DNA of 64,000 nt, from the NCBI GenBank assembly GCA_964654415.1, contig CAZZIP010000002.1, positions 186,001 to 250,000 of the forward strand. Reading direction: 5' to 3'. Shown piece after piece: positions 34,044-42,125 of this stretch; within the stretch, counting starts at the first letter, position 1; every line of letters begins with the position of its first letter. The notes beneath the pieces are model-generated. The model was not told the origin of the DNA and searched no databases. It saw only the letters and a list, made by a program, of their open reading frames with translations. Origin of the DNA: Methylohalobius sp964654415. GTDB taxonomy: Bacteria > Pseudomonadota > Gammaproteobacteria > Methylococcales > Methylothermaceae. A program made the position numbers and the translations under genes.

Positions 34044-34364
34044 ATGGCTATCCAGATGGATGAAAAAACCCGAACCGAAATCGAAGCTGCCACCTTTCGC
34101 AGGCTGATCCAGCACCTTCAGGCGCACCCTGAAGTCCAGAATATTGACCTGATGCTGACCGCCGACTTTTGTCGCAATTGCCTGGCCAAATGGTTCAAGG
34201 CCGAAGCAGAAGCCCGGGGGCTGGCTCTGGGATACGCTGAGGTTCAGGAAATCGTTTATGGCATGCCCTACTTGGAGTGGAAGGCGAGATATCAGACCGA
34301 AGCTACGCCGGAGCAACTGCGCGCTATGGAAGAACGCCAACGGCAGAAATCAAATCACACTTAA
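34044..34364 (+). CDS. DUF1244-family protein
   Basis: 107 residues with the DUF1244 core ADFCRNCLAKWFKAEAEARG and EVQEIVYGMPYLEWKARYQ. Two cysteines in FCRNCLAKW may bind metal. GGAG nine bases before the ATG supports the start. Family function unknown. Confidence 0.88.
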   Translation: MAIQMDEKTRTEIEAATFRRLIQHLQAHPEVQNIDLMLTADFCRNCLAKWFKAEAEARGLALGYAEVQEIVYGMPYLEWKARYQTEATPEQLRAMEERQRQKSNHT

Positions 34365-34384
34365 AGAAAGAGGAGGATCCTATT

Positions 34385-34912
34385 GTGCGTCACGCTAACC
34401 TAATTCCTTGGTTGCTCGCCATAATGTTGTTTGGCCTTCTTGGCGGCTGCGGCAGCGACGCCACCACCGGCAACGCCGCTTTTGGCCCCGTCACTATTCG
34501 AGGCAAGGTTATCAGCGATGAGGGACCTGTCACATCGGGTGTGGTCAAAGCGGTGAATGCGCAGGGACAAACCTTGACCACCACCGAACTCAAAGGAGAT
34601 TCCCGTTTCCGCATTCAGATCCCTAGCGATGCCATCTATCCGGTGATCTTGAGCGCCAGCTTCGGCGAAGACAAGGCCCTAGAAGCGGCCATCACCAGCA
34701 GCCTGGCAACCGAACAGGACATCACCCCCTACTCAGACCTAGTGGTCAAATCCGCTCGTGCTTTAGGAGGGGTAACGCCAGAAAACATCGCCCGCGCGGC
34801 GGGAGGGGCGATCGGTCAGCGCGGCCAACGCGCCGCCGGCTTTGCTGGGGAAACCACCACTCCTGTCGGACCACGGTTAAAGCGCAGCTCCGGCGGCGAC
34901 CACGGTCACTAA
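34385..34912 (+). CDS. Hypothetical lipoprotein
   Basis: 175 residues from a GTG with GAGGAGG upstream. Signal ending LLGGCGSD gives a lipobox. The mature part has a carboxypeptidase-regulatory-like beta domain (VTIRGKVISDEGPVTSGVVKAVN), then a polar tail ending GGDHGH. Surface or periplasmic; function unknown. Its last four bases overlap the MIF-like gene tail to tail. Confidence 0.65.
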   Translation: MRHANLIPWLLAIMLFGLLGGCGSDATTGNAAFGPVTIRGKVISDEGPVTSGVVKAVNAQGQTLTTTELKGDSRFRIQIPSDAIYPVILSASFGEDKALEAAITSSLATEQDITPYSDLVVKSARALGGVTPENIARAAGGAIGQRGQRAAGFAGETTTPVGPRLKRSSGGDHGH

Positions 34913-35247
34913 AACGTGCTGCTGTTCCAGCCCCAGCGCTGCGGGTCGATGTCGATGAACTCGATGTAGACCCGCTGTGGGGGAAGGCCCAATTGGGATT
35001 GGAGCAGTTCGCACACAAATCTGGACAGCGCTTTAGGGTCTTTAAGTCCTATACTTTTTAATTCTACATAGGCGCAAGGCTCGCGGCTGCCGGCAAAGAT
35101 CAAATCGGCGCCGGAAACCAGCTGCGCCATCATGTAGCTTTCCGGCTTGCCCAGCGCTTTGGCAAGTTCGGCTGAAAGCCCAGAAAGCAGCGCTTGTTTT
35201 TGCTCCGGTCCAAATTCTAGATTGGTTTCTATCCGAAGGTACGGCAT
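34909..35247 (-). CDS. MIF/tautomerase-superfamily protein
   Basis: 112 residues from an ATG preceded by GGGAGG. The mature N-terminus would be proline (MPYLRIETN), the catalytic base of the tautomerase superfamily. The spacing KPESYMMAQLVSGADLIFAGSREPCAYVELKSIG and RVYIEFIDIDPQRWGWNSSTF closely matches macrophage migration inhibitory factor homologues, including the C-terminal SSTF. Likely a phenylpyruvate/enol tautomerase; physiological substrate unknown. Confidence 0.9.
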   Translation of the reverse strand: MPYLRIETNLEFGPEQKQALLSGLSAELAKALGKPESYMMAQLVSGADLIFAGSREPCAYVELKSIGLKDPKALSRFVCELLQSQLGLPPQRVYIEFIDIDPQRWGWNSSTF

Positions 35248-35289
35248 CTTTTTCCTCCCGAATTTCAAAGGCCAAGCCAAATTATAGCC

Positions 35290-35706
35290 TCACTGGATCA
35301 GGAATTCGGTAAACAGGAGGTCTTTTAGCCCCGCGCTGGCGGTGTACTGATCCAAGGCCTGGCGCACTTTGGCAAGCGCCTCCTGGCGCAGCTTTTCTCT
35401 TTCCTCTACGTTTACCACCTGTTCCGGCGGGAGGTCGGATAGCAAAGTGATCAAGGTGTGGCGAACCACAGGAAGATAGTTTTGAATGCGTTCTAGATTC
35501 TCTTTGCCCTGAATCATCAATTGTACATCGGCACGAAGATAATGGTGCCGGCCGGCCAGGTTGACGATCAGCTTAGGGTTGAGAGGTAAATATTCGATGC
35601 TCGGCGGGGATTGTTCCGCTTCTTGTTTTGCCCAAAGGGAAGGCGTTATCGCCAATAGCAGTACTAACAGCCAGCCTATTTTCCGATAATTTGAGGTTTG
35701 GTTCAT
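35290..35706 (-). CDS. FliL-like exported protein
   Basis: 138 residues. N-terminal signal sequence (GWLLVLLLAITPSLWA), then a FliL-type domain: YLPLNPKLIVNLAG, HYLRADVQLMIQ, then a helix and the C-terminal LKDLLFTEFLIQ. Flagellar FliL has a membrane anchor and flagellar neighbours; here neither is evident, so this is a stand-alone periplasmic relative. Confidence 0.75.
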   Translation of the reverse strand: MNQTSNYRKIGWLLVLLLAITPSLWAKQEAEQSPPSIEYLPLNPKLIVNLAGRHHYLRADVQLMIQGKENLERIQNYLPVVRHTLITLLSDLPPEQVVNVEEREKLRQEALAKVRQALDQYTASAGLKDLLFTEFLIQ

Positions 35707-36079
35707 CTTGCATCCTGGTTCAACTTACCTTACGGATTTAAGTATAGCCTCAGGATAGAACCTTTGGGGCTTCCTGGCTAACAGAAGCCTACCCGCAAAC
35801 TGACGGAACAGAGGTTTTGCTCGTCCATATGAGGCGCGCTCAACTGCTTAAGCCGGCCTAGCTGCACAGGGTGCAAGAGTGATCAAACATAAAGCGAGCT
35901 CAGCGCTCTTATCGAAGAGCTGGCACCCCCCATGTGATCCGGAGGAGAGCCTACCGCTCGATGGCCGCCGATGAGGAACGCAAGGAAGCGGTGCGCTGGC
36001 TATTTGGCAGGGAGTTGTGCTTTCTGGTCTTGGTAGGATTTCTTAAAATATAGCCTTAAGCTAAAAGAAGAGAATTTTT
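35707..36079. other. Intergenic stretch without a convincing gene
   Basis: 373 bases between divergent genes. One plus-strand frame, ATG 35961 to stop 36053, encodes 30 residues (MAADEERKEAVRWLFGRELC and a hydrophobic end), preceded by GGAGGAG but too distant to be decisive. The rest holds no recognised RNA or repeat. The last 30 bases are AT-rich and probably carry the promoter for the DUF502 gene. Confidence 0.35.
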
Positions 36080-36676
36080 ATGCTAAGAATTATCAAACAA
36101 ATCTTCAAATATTTCCTGCTTGGGGTGATAGCGGTCATCCCGATTCTGGTGACAATCCAGATCGTGCTTTTCACCAAACAGATTCTGACCGACATCATCG
36201 TCAGCATTTACGGTTATTCCGCCAGTTACTCCTTTACTATTACCTTGCTGGTATCGAGCGTTGCCTTACTTACTTATATCGGCTACTCACTGGCTAAATA
36301 CCGCCGCTCGATCATCATCTCAGCCTTTGACGCTGTCATCGGCAAGATCCCTTTGCTAAATACGATCTATCGGGTCACCCAGAAAGTGCTGGCGATGTTC
36401 GCGACCGAAGAAAAGACAGCCAAAAAGGAAGTCGTATACGTGGAATACCCAAAGGACGGAGTCTGGATGGCCGCTTATGTCACCAATATCATTGATAACA
36501 TGTATGTGCTTTTCATACCCACCTCCCCGAATCCGACTTCGGGTTTCACTGTCATCGTTCCGGCATCTAAAGTCATCCACTCGAAGATGAGCATCGAGGA
36601 AGCTGCTAGCTTCGTCATCAGCGTCGGTGCCGATTATCCCAAAGCCGACGAAGCAACCCAGCTGGAAAGGTCATAA
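36080..36676 (+). CDS. DUF502-family inner-membrane protein
   Basis: 198 residues with two membrane helices (about 10-32 and 52-72) and a soluble C-terminal part bearing IPLLNTIYRVTQKVLAMF and YVLFIPTSPNPTSGF, the hallmark of DUF502. Function unknown. Its last six bases overlap the copA stop on the other strand. Confidence 0.9.
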   Translation: MLRIIKQIFKYFLLGVIAVIPILVTIQIVLFTKQILTDIIVSIYGYSASYSFTITLLVSSVALLTYIGYSLAKYRRSIIISAFDAVIGKIPLLNTIYRVTQKVLAMFATEEKTAKKEVVYVEYPKDGVWMAAYVTNIIDNMYVLFIPTSPNPTSGFTVIVPASKVIHSKMSIEEAASFVISVGADYPKADEATQLERS

Positions 36677-38923
36677 TTTCATATACCGCAGGCGGTTGGC
36701 GTTGGTTACCACCGTTACCGAAGACATCGCCATGGCAGCTCCAGCAATCACCGGATTAAGCAATATCCCCAGAAAAGGATACAGTAAGCCAGCCGCTATC
36801 GGGATGGCCGAGACGTTGTAGATAAACGCTCCCAAAAGGTTCTGTTTGATGTTGCGCACCGTCGCTCGAGACAGCTTCATGGCTTCGGGCACTTTGAGCA
36901 AGGACCCTTGCATGATCACTATGTCTCCGGTCTCGATGGCGATGTCGGTCCCAGTACCGATCGCAAACCCCACGTTTGCCTGGGCAAGTGCTGGGGCGTC
37001 GTTGATGCCATCGCCTACCATGCCCACGATCTCGCCGCGCGCCTGAAGTTCACGCACCACTTTAGCCTTGTCCTCTGGCAGCACTTGGGCGCGAACCTCG
37101 TCGACGCCGGCCTCGCGGGCGATAGCGCGGGCGGTTTTTTCATTATCGCCGGTCACCATCCAAACTTTTACCCCTAAGGTTTTGATCTCTTGGATGGCCT
37201 GTTTGGAATCTGGCTTTATCGTATCGGCTACGACTACGATGCCGGCTAGCTTTCGGTCTACTGCCAGGACCACCGGCGTTTGACCTTTTTCGGCATAGGC
37301 GTCCAGACGTTGGACGATGGGACTACAATCGATTCCCTCCGATTCCAAAAGCGCTAGATTGCCAAATAGGACTGTCTGGCCGTTCAGCTTGGCGCGTACA
37401 CCCTTACCCGCCACCGCTTCAAAACCGATCACCGGAGACAAAGTCTGCCCGCGTTCCTGGGCTTCGCTCAAAATAGCCCCTGCCAGGGGATGTTCGGATC
37501 CCGCCTCAACGCTGGCGGCCAGTTGCAGCACCAGATCTTCAGTCCAGCCGGACATGGCTTCCACCGCCGTCACTTTCGGCTTGCCCGCAGTCACTGTGCC
37601 GGTCTTGTCGAGTACGATCGTGGTCAACCGTCCGGCACTTTGGAGCGCTTCACCATTACGGATCAGAATCCCGCTTTGGGCAGCCCGGCCAACCGCTACC
37701 ATGATCGAGATTGGGGTCGCCAACCCGAGCGCGCATGGGCAGGCGATGACCAACACCGTCATCGAAGTTACAAATGCATAACCTAAGGAAGGTTCAGGGC
37801 CAACTGCCCACCAAACTAAAAAGCTGAGCGCTGCAATTCCCACCACGGCCGGCACAAATACTGCCGAGACCTGATCCACCAGACGAGCGATTTCGGGTTT
37901 ACTGCTTTGCGCGCGGCGCACCGATTCGATGATGTGGGAAAGCACCGTGTCCCGGCCGATGCGGGTCGCCTTCATCAGAAAGCTGCCCATTAGGTTCACC
38001 GTCCCGCCGATCACCTCATCTCCTGCGGTTTTCTCGACTGGGATGGACTCTCCGGTGAGCATCGATTCATCCACACTGGAATGACCTTCGACGATAACCC
38101 CGTCCACTGGGATCTTTTCCCCCGGACGAACGCGAATGATCTCATCGATCCCTACCTGCTCGATCGGAATGTCGATTTCTTTGCCATTGCGGACCACCCT
38201 AGCCGTCCTAGGCTGCAGGCCGATCAGCTTGCGGATCGCGGCTGAGGCTTTGCCGCGCGCGCGCGTCTCCAAAGCCCCACCCAAAGTCACGAAGGCGATG
38301 ATGATGACCGCTGCTTCAAAATAAGGGTGGGTTGCCTCGTGCGGCAAAACTTCCGCAAAATCGATCACGATGGTGGAGTACAACCACGCTGCCCCTGTTC
38401 CCAGAGCGATCAAGGTATCCATGTTAGCTGCGCCGCTGCGCAGGGACTTGAGCGCTCCGCTGAAGAAATGGCCGCCTGCATAGTACATCACCAGGAATGT
38501 CACGAGCGCGATCAGCGACCACACATTGCTGGCTTCCGGCGTGCCGATCTTAGGCCAGATTTCAAGCCACTCGCCGATCATCAGCGGAATTCCCCAAGCT
38601 GCAGCCAGCGCCGACTTGGTCAACAAGGACCGATAACGTTCTTCCTCTATCCGTTCCTGAGCTTCTAAGTCTTCGAAGCTCTCCATCGCTGCAGCGTCAT
38701 AGCCGACTTCTTGGAGCGCTTCCCTAAGCTGTTCCAAGCCGACTGTTCCCTCAACGACGGCGGAATGATCGGCGAAGTTAACGTTGACCGCTTTGACTCC
38801 CGCCACTCCTTTGAGCGCGTTTTCCACTGTCTTGACACAACCAGCACAGCGCATGCCGATGATGGACAAGCGGATACTCTTCTCTTCCCGCGCTTGTGCC
38901 GACTGATCGATTGCTACTGCCAT
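36671..38923 (-). CDS. copA: Copper-exporting P1B-type ATPase CopA
   Basis: 750 residues. One N-terminal heavy-metal domain with GMRCAGC, then eight membrane helices with the CPC motif (VIACPCALGLATP), the TGES actuator loop, the phosphorylated aspartate in DKTGTVTAG and GDGINDAPAL. CPC plus a single CxxC domain indicates Cu(I). The ATG is set by GAGGA and follows the HMA-SafE-cupredoxin gene, so the two lie in one copper operon. Confidence 0.95.
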   Translation of the reverse strand: MAVAIDQSAQAREEKSIRLSIIGMRCAGCVKTVENALKGVAGVKAVNVNFADHSAVVEGTVGLEQLREALQEVGYDAAAMESFEDLEAQERIEEERYRSLLTKSALAAAWGIPLMIGEWLEIWPKIGTPEASNVWSLIALVTFLVMYYAGGHFFSGALKSLRSGAANMDTLIALGTGAAWLYSTIVIDFAEVLPHEATHPYFEAAVIIIAFVTLGGALETRARGKASAAIRKLIGLQPRTARVVRNGKEIDIPIEQVGIDEIIRVRPGEKIPVDGVIVEGHSSVDESMLTGESIPVEKTAGDEVIGGTVNLMGSFLMKATRIGRDTVLSHIIESVRRAQSSKPEIARLVDQVSAVFVPAVVGIAALSFLVWWAVGPEPSLGYAFVTSMTVLVIACPCALGLATPISIMVAVGRAAQSGILIRNGEALQSAGRLTTIVLDKTGTVTAGKPKVTAVEAMSGWTEDLVLQLAASVEAGSEHPLAGAILSEAQERGQTLSPVIGFEAVAGKGVRAKLNGQTVLFGNLALLESEGIDCSPIVQRLDAYAEKGQTPVVLAVDRKLAGIVVVADTIKPDSKQAIQEIKTLGVKVWMVTGDNEKTARAIAREAGVDEVRAQVLPEDKAKVVRELQARGEIVGMVGDGINDAPALAQANVGFAIGTGTDIAIETGDIVIMQGSLLKVPEAMKLSRATVRNIKQNLLGAFIYNVSAIPIAAGLLYPFLGILLNPVIAGAAMAMSSVTVVTNANRLRYMKL

Positions 38924-38995
38924 CGTCGAATCCTCATTGATCAAACTTCAAATTGAAATTCTCACGCAAACCTTAAGGCAAATCAAACCTTGAGA

Positions 38996-40438
38996 TTAAT
39001 TCACCTGCAGGCAGCGTTCACACTGCTTAAGTAAAGCGGCCGAACTGCGCACCTGGCCACGCCGAATCCAAAGACGGATGGGTTTTTCTGCCTTAGCCTC
39101 ATCGATGACCTCGAACGTCCCATGCATCATCCCCATCCAGCAGCTCCAGGGGATAGTACCGATTTCCGTGGGAGTAAATTCGACGACCTGCGTGCCGGAT
39201 TTGAGCTCGATTTCGAGATTCAACTTGGGCACCAAAATTATCCGATTACAACCGGTCAATTCTTTCCCGTTAATGACCCATTTCACCGGCACCCCACGCT
39301 TGAGCACAAAGTGATTCGGCTCATAGCCGCCTGCTTGAACCTCCATCCGGATGATTTGCACGCCTTGTTTTTCTTCCAAGTTGCTCGTCTGAAAGAACGC
39401 ACGTGGGACATCAGTCCGCTGGAGCAGGGTATGGAAATCGTAGCCACTGCCGGTCATGGCGAGACCACGGTTGAGCATAATCAGCCCCAGGCTGATTACG
39501 AGCACACCAGAGGCGTTGAGAATCTTATGGGTGATGCTGTGGGATACGAGGCTGGCAAGGAATCCGAATCCAAACATCAAAGGCAGGGTGCCGATACCGA
39601 AGATAAACAGCAACTTAGCGCCTTCCAAAGCATCTCCGGTGCCGGCTGCCATCACGTACATCGCCTGCAATGGACCGCAGGCAATCATCAGGCCGTTGAG
39701 CAGGCCGATGATGAAGGGTTGAGTAGTGCGATGGGTTTCCTTGCGCACGAAGCGGGACAAGAAGCGCGGCATGGTGAAACCGACGCGAACCAAGGAAAAC
39801 ACGTGCAGCATGTTGAAGCCGTAACCGATGAGGAACACTCCCGCCAGGATGGCGGCGATTCCCCGCAGGGTGGGCGTGAAACTGACGAGCGCGCCCAGCA
39901 GCCCAAAACCTGCCCCCAGCACGGTGTAAGATAAAAGCTTTCCCAGTGCATACTGAAGGTGGAGCCAATAGGTTTGGATTCCTTGTTGGGCCCCTTTGGC
40001 CGTATAGCTCAGGACGAAGCCGCCGCACATGCCCACGCAATGAAAGCCGGCAATCAAGCCAACGACCAACACCGCCCAATAGCTGAGTTGGACATTGAGA
40101 TCAGGTAAGGGTAAACGATCGACAAACCGCGAACCGCCATACAGGATGAGTAAAATCCCAACGACTCCGAGCAGCACCCCCAATATTCGATTGAACAGTT
40201 CCTTGCGTCGGATGGTACGATCGATCAACGCACAGCGATAGCCTTTGCTTTCCACTGTAGCGAAGACCTCGGCTAATGAGGTCCGAGCGGGATCGAAGGT
40301 AACCTGTACCACCTGCGAGGCGAAGTTGGACCGGACTTTTTCTATCCCGGTGAGCTTGCTCAGCGCCAGTTCGATGACTTTCTCACAACTGGTACAGTGC
40401 ATGCCCTCGGCGCGGAAGGTCACTTGACGCATAGCCAT
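38996..40438 (-). CDS. HMA - TauE/SafE-like membrane - cupredoxin fusion protein
   Basis: 480 residues. Residues 1-70 are a heavy-metal domain with GMHCTSC (C15, C18). About 90-345 is a six-helix membrane domain of the TauE/SafE superfamily with the motif HCVGMCGGFVLSY and IACGPLQAMYVMAAG. The C-terminus (about 375-455) is a cupredoxin-like domain with CNRIILVP and SCWMGMMHG. The two soluble metal sites flank the membrane domain, fitting copper transfer across the membrane, as proposed for related copper-handling proteins. Sits between a CopZ-like chaperone and CopA. Confidence 0.85.
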   Translation of the reverse strand: MAMRQVTFRAEGMHCTSCEKVIELALSKLTGIEKVRSNFASQVVQVTFDPARTSLAEVFATVESKGYRCALIDRTIRRKELFNRILGVLLGVVGILLILYGGSRFVDRLPLPDLNVQLSYWAVLVVGLIAGFHCVGMCGGFVLSYTAKGAQQGIQTYWLHLQYALGKLLSYTVLGAGFGLLGALVSFTPTLRGIAAILAGVFLIGYGFNMLHVFSLVRVGFTMPRFLSRFVRKETHRTTQPFIIGLLNGLMIACGPLQAMYVMAAGTGDALEGAKLLFIFGIGTLPLMFGFGFLASLVSHSITHKILNASGVLVISLGLIMLNRGLAMTGSGYDFHTLLQRTDVPRAFFQTSNLEEKQGVQIIRMEVQAGGYEPNHFVLKRGVPVKWVINGKELTGCNRIILVPKLNLEIELKSGTQVVEFTPTEIGTIPWSCWMGMMHGTFEVIDEAKAEKPIRLWIRRGQVRSSAALLKQCERCLQVN

Positions 40439-40531
40439 GGGTGAACCTTTGTTGTTTACTTCGTTATTTAGACGTGCTAAGCGCCCATAAAGTCCTTTCG
40501 ACCCTAAAATTATACAGAGGGTAGCCCGTCG

Positions 40532-40556
40532 CGGATGCGACATATTGCCGCATCCG
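40532..40556. repeat. Perfect inverted repeat in the copper operon spacer
   Basis: CGGATGCG (40532-40539) and CGCATCCG (40549-40556) form an eight-base-pair stem with a nine-base loop between the CopZ-like gene and the fusion gene. No T-run follows on the minus strand, so it is less likely a terminator than a processing site or operator. Confidence 0.45.
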
Positions 40557-40594
40557 TTGAGAAAAGGTTTGAGATCACGATTTAAATTTTGGCG

Positions 40595-40873
40595 CTAACT
40601 TTTCAAAAATTTGAGCAGACTGTCGAAAAACGCTTTGATTTGATCGAGCAAGGTCTGCTTCCCGAAACCGGCTACCTTGAACCCTTGGTCCACGATGGTT
40701 TGTTTCAGGACGTCAAGATCCACTTTGCTCTCGTCATAGTCTATTTCGACACACTTGGCCTGGTGATCTGCTTTCACCTCGATGACCCCTTCTTTTTCCA
40801 TCAAGGCATCGTGGATCAGATTTTCACAAGCATCGCATTTCATGCCACTGACGGATAATGTCACTTTAGCCAT
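40595..40873 (-). CDS. CopZ-like heavy-metal chaperone
   Basis: 92 residues: an HMA domain with GMKCDACENLIHDAL giving the CxxC copper site, plus a C-terminal amphipathic helix (LLDQIKAFFDSLLKFLKS) not usual in CopZ, which may associate with the membrane. GAGGAG precedes the ATG. First gene of the copper operon. Confidence 0.88.
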   Translation of the reverse strand: MAKVTLSVSGMKCDACENLIHDALMEKEGVIEVKADHQAKCVEIDYDESKVDLDVLKQTIVDQGFKVAGFGKQTLLDQIKAFFDSLLKFLKS

Positions 40874-40938
40874 GCGGACTCCTCATAGGTTGCTTTGCCG
40901 ACTACTGGGTAAATCATGTCGTTCGCTCACGCCCAATA

Positions 40939-41640
40939 CTACCAAACTTTAGAGCGAGCGGGAAAAACCTCACTGCCATGATGATCGGGTTTTATCGCTC
41001 GAGACAGGTTGGCTAGGGAAGAAAAACGGGCGACTGCAAGTTTTTGAATCGCCTCGGACACTGGAGCAGCATCGGGAATCCACACCGGGATCAAACCGGC
41101 GCGGTAGGCGGCAATCAGCCCCGCTTCTGAATCTTCCACAGCCAGGCAGTCAGCGGGTGGGCAGGAAAGGAGTTCGGCCGCTTTCAGATACACATCGGGA
41201 GCAGGTTTGCCTTGCCCCACCTCGCTGCGGGTGACGAGGATAGGAAAATCTTCGCGGATGCCTGCCAGCCGCAAGCAGTTTTCCGCGTAAGGGCGGCGGC
41301 TGTTGGTAGCCAAGGCGTAAGGAAGCTTGAGTCTGTGCAGGGTGGCGAGCAACGAGTGATAGCCGGATTTGACCTGGATGCCGAAGCGTTTTACCTGCTC
41401 CTCCCAAATTTGGGCGCTTAGGGCGTGAAAGCGCATGGGATCAAAGCCTGCCCCCAGAGTTTGCTGCAAGGCTTTTTCTACGGCGTCGATGGATAAGCCG
41501 GAAAGCTCCTTAAGCCAGGCGTTTTCCAGCTCGAATCCCAGCTTCCGAGCCGCTTGCTGCCAGGCGTGGCGATAGCTGGGTTCAGTGTCCAGGATCAGGC
41601 CGTCGAGGTCCAGGACGACGGCGCGAAAGGGTGGCAACAT
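40939..41640 (-). CDS. HAD-superfamily phosphatase (beta-phosphoglucomutase-like)
   Basis: 233 residues. Motif I DLDGLILDTEPSY with both aspartates, a helical cap, motif II ALATNSRR, motif III GKPAPDVYLKAA and motif IV VEDSEAGLIAAY. The substrate could be a sugar phosphate or a damaged metabolite. The ATG overlaps the flavin reductase stop by one base (TGATG). Confidence 0.9.
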   Translation of the reverse strand: MLPPFRAVVLDLDGLILDTEPSYRHAWQQAARKLGFELENAWLKELSGLSIDAVEKALQQTLGAGFDPMRFHALSAQIWEEQVKRFGIQVKSGYHSLLATLHRLKLPYALATNSRRPYAENCLRLAGIREDFPILVTRSEVGQGKPAPDVYLKAAELLSCPPADCLAVEDSEAGLIAAYRAGLIPVWIPDAAPVSEAIQKLAVARFSSLANLSRAIKPDHHGSEVFPARSKVW

Positions 41641-42125
41641 CAAAATTTGTCGGGAAACAGGCGGCTCGCTTCGTCCATATCGGCGGTGTCGCGGTAAAGT
41701 AGCGGCTCGCCCGGGTGGAGCAATGCGCCTCCTACGGCGCGCCCTAAGATCAAGCGGTGGTCGCCTGCTGGGTAATTTTCCTCCAGCCGGCACTCTAGAT
41801 AAGCGAGCGCCTGCGATAGGATGGGAGCGCCGGTTTTGCTCGGGCGCCAGGGTAACTTGGCCAGTCTGTCAGCGATCGGGGCAGCAAAGTGACGTGCCAG
41901 GTCCAGGTGTTCCCGGCCAAGCACGTTGACGGTGAAGCTTTCTCCGGCCTTGAGCATCGCGTAGGAACGGTGTTGAGGGTTGATGCTCAGGGCCACAAGC
42001 AATGGCTTGAAGGAGACCTGCATTACCCAGGCGGCGGTGAAGGCGTTGTACTGAATCCCGTCGGTCACGCCAATGACGTAGACGCCACAGCTTAGGAGCC
42101 TAAACAGTTCGGCGGGAGAGGTCAT
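41640..42125 (-). CDS. Flavin reductase-like FMN-binding protein
   Basis: 161 residues with the flavin_reduct core: GVYVIGVTDGIQYNAFTAAWVMQVSFKP and SYAMLKAGESFTVNVLG. Reduces flavin with NAD(P)H or is a flavin-dependent oxidoreductase; no partner monooxygenase is adjacent. Overlaps the MutS-like gene by 26 bases. Confidence 0.87.
   Translation of the reverse strand: MTSPAELFRLLSCGVYVIGVTDGIQYNAFTAAWVMQVSFKPLLVALSINPQHRSYAMLKAGESFTVNVLGREHLDLARHFAAPIADRLAKLPWRPSKTGAPILSQALAYLECRLEENYPAGDHRLILGRAVGGALLHPGEPLLYRDTADMDEASRLFPDKF

Noticed and set aside
35961..36053. 30-codon frame upstream of the DUF502 gene
   Set aside because: Too short, no recognised family, and the GGAGGAG is too far from the ATG to support it.
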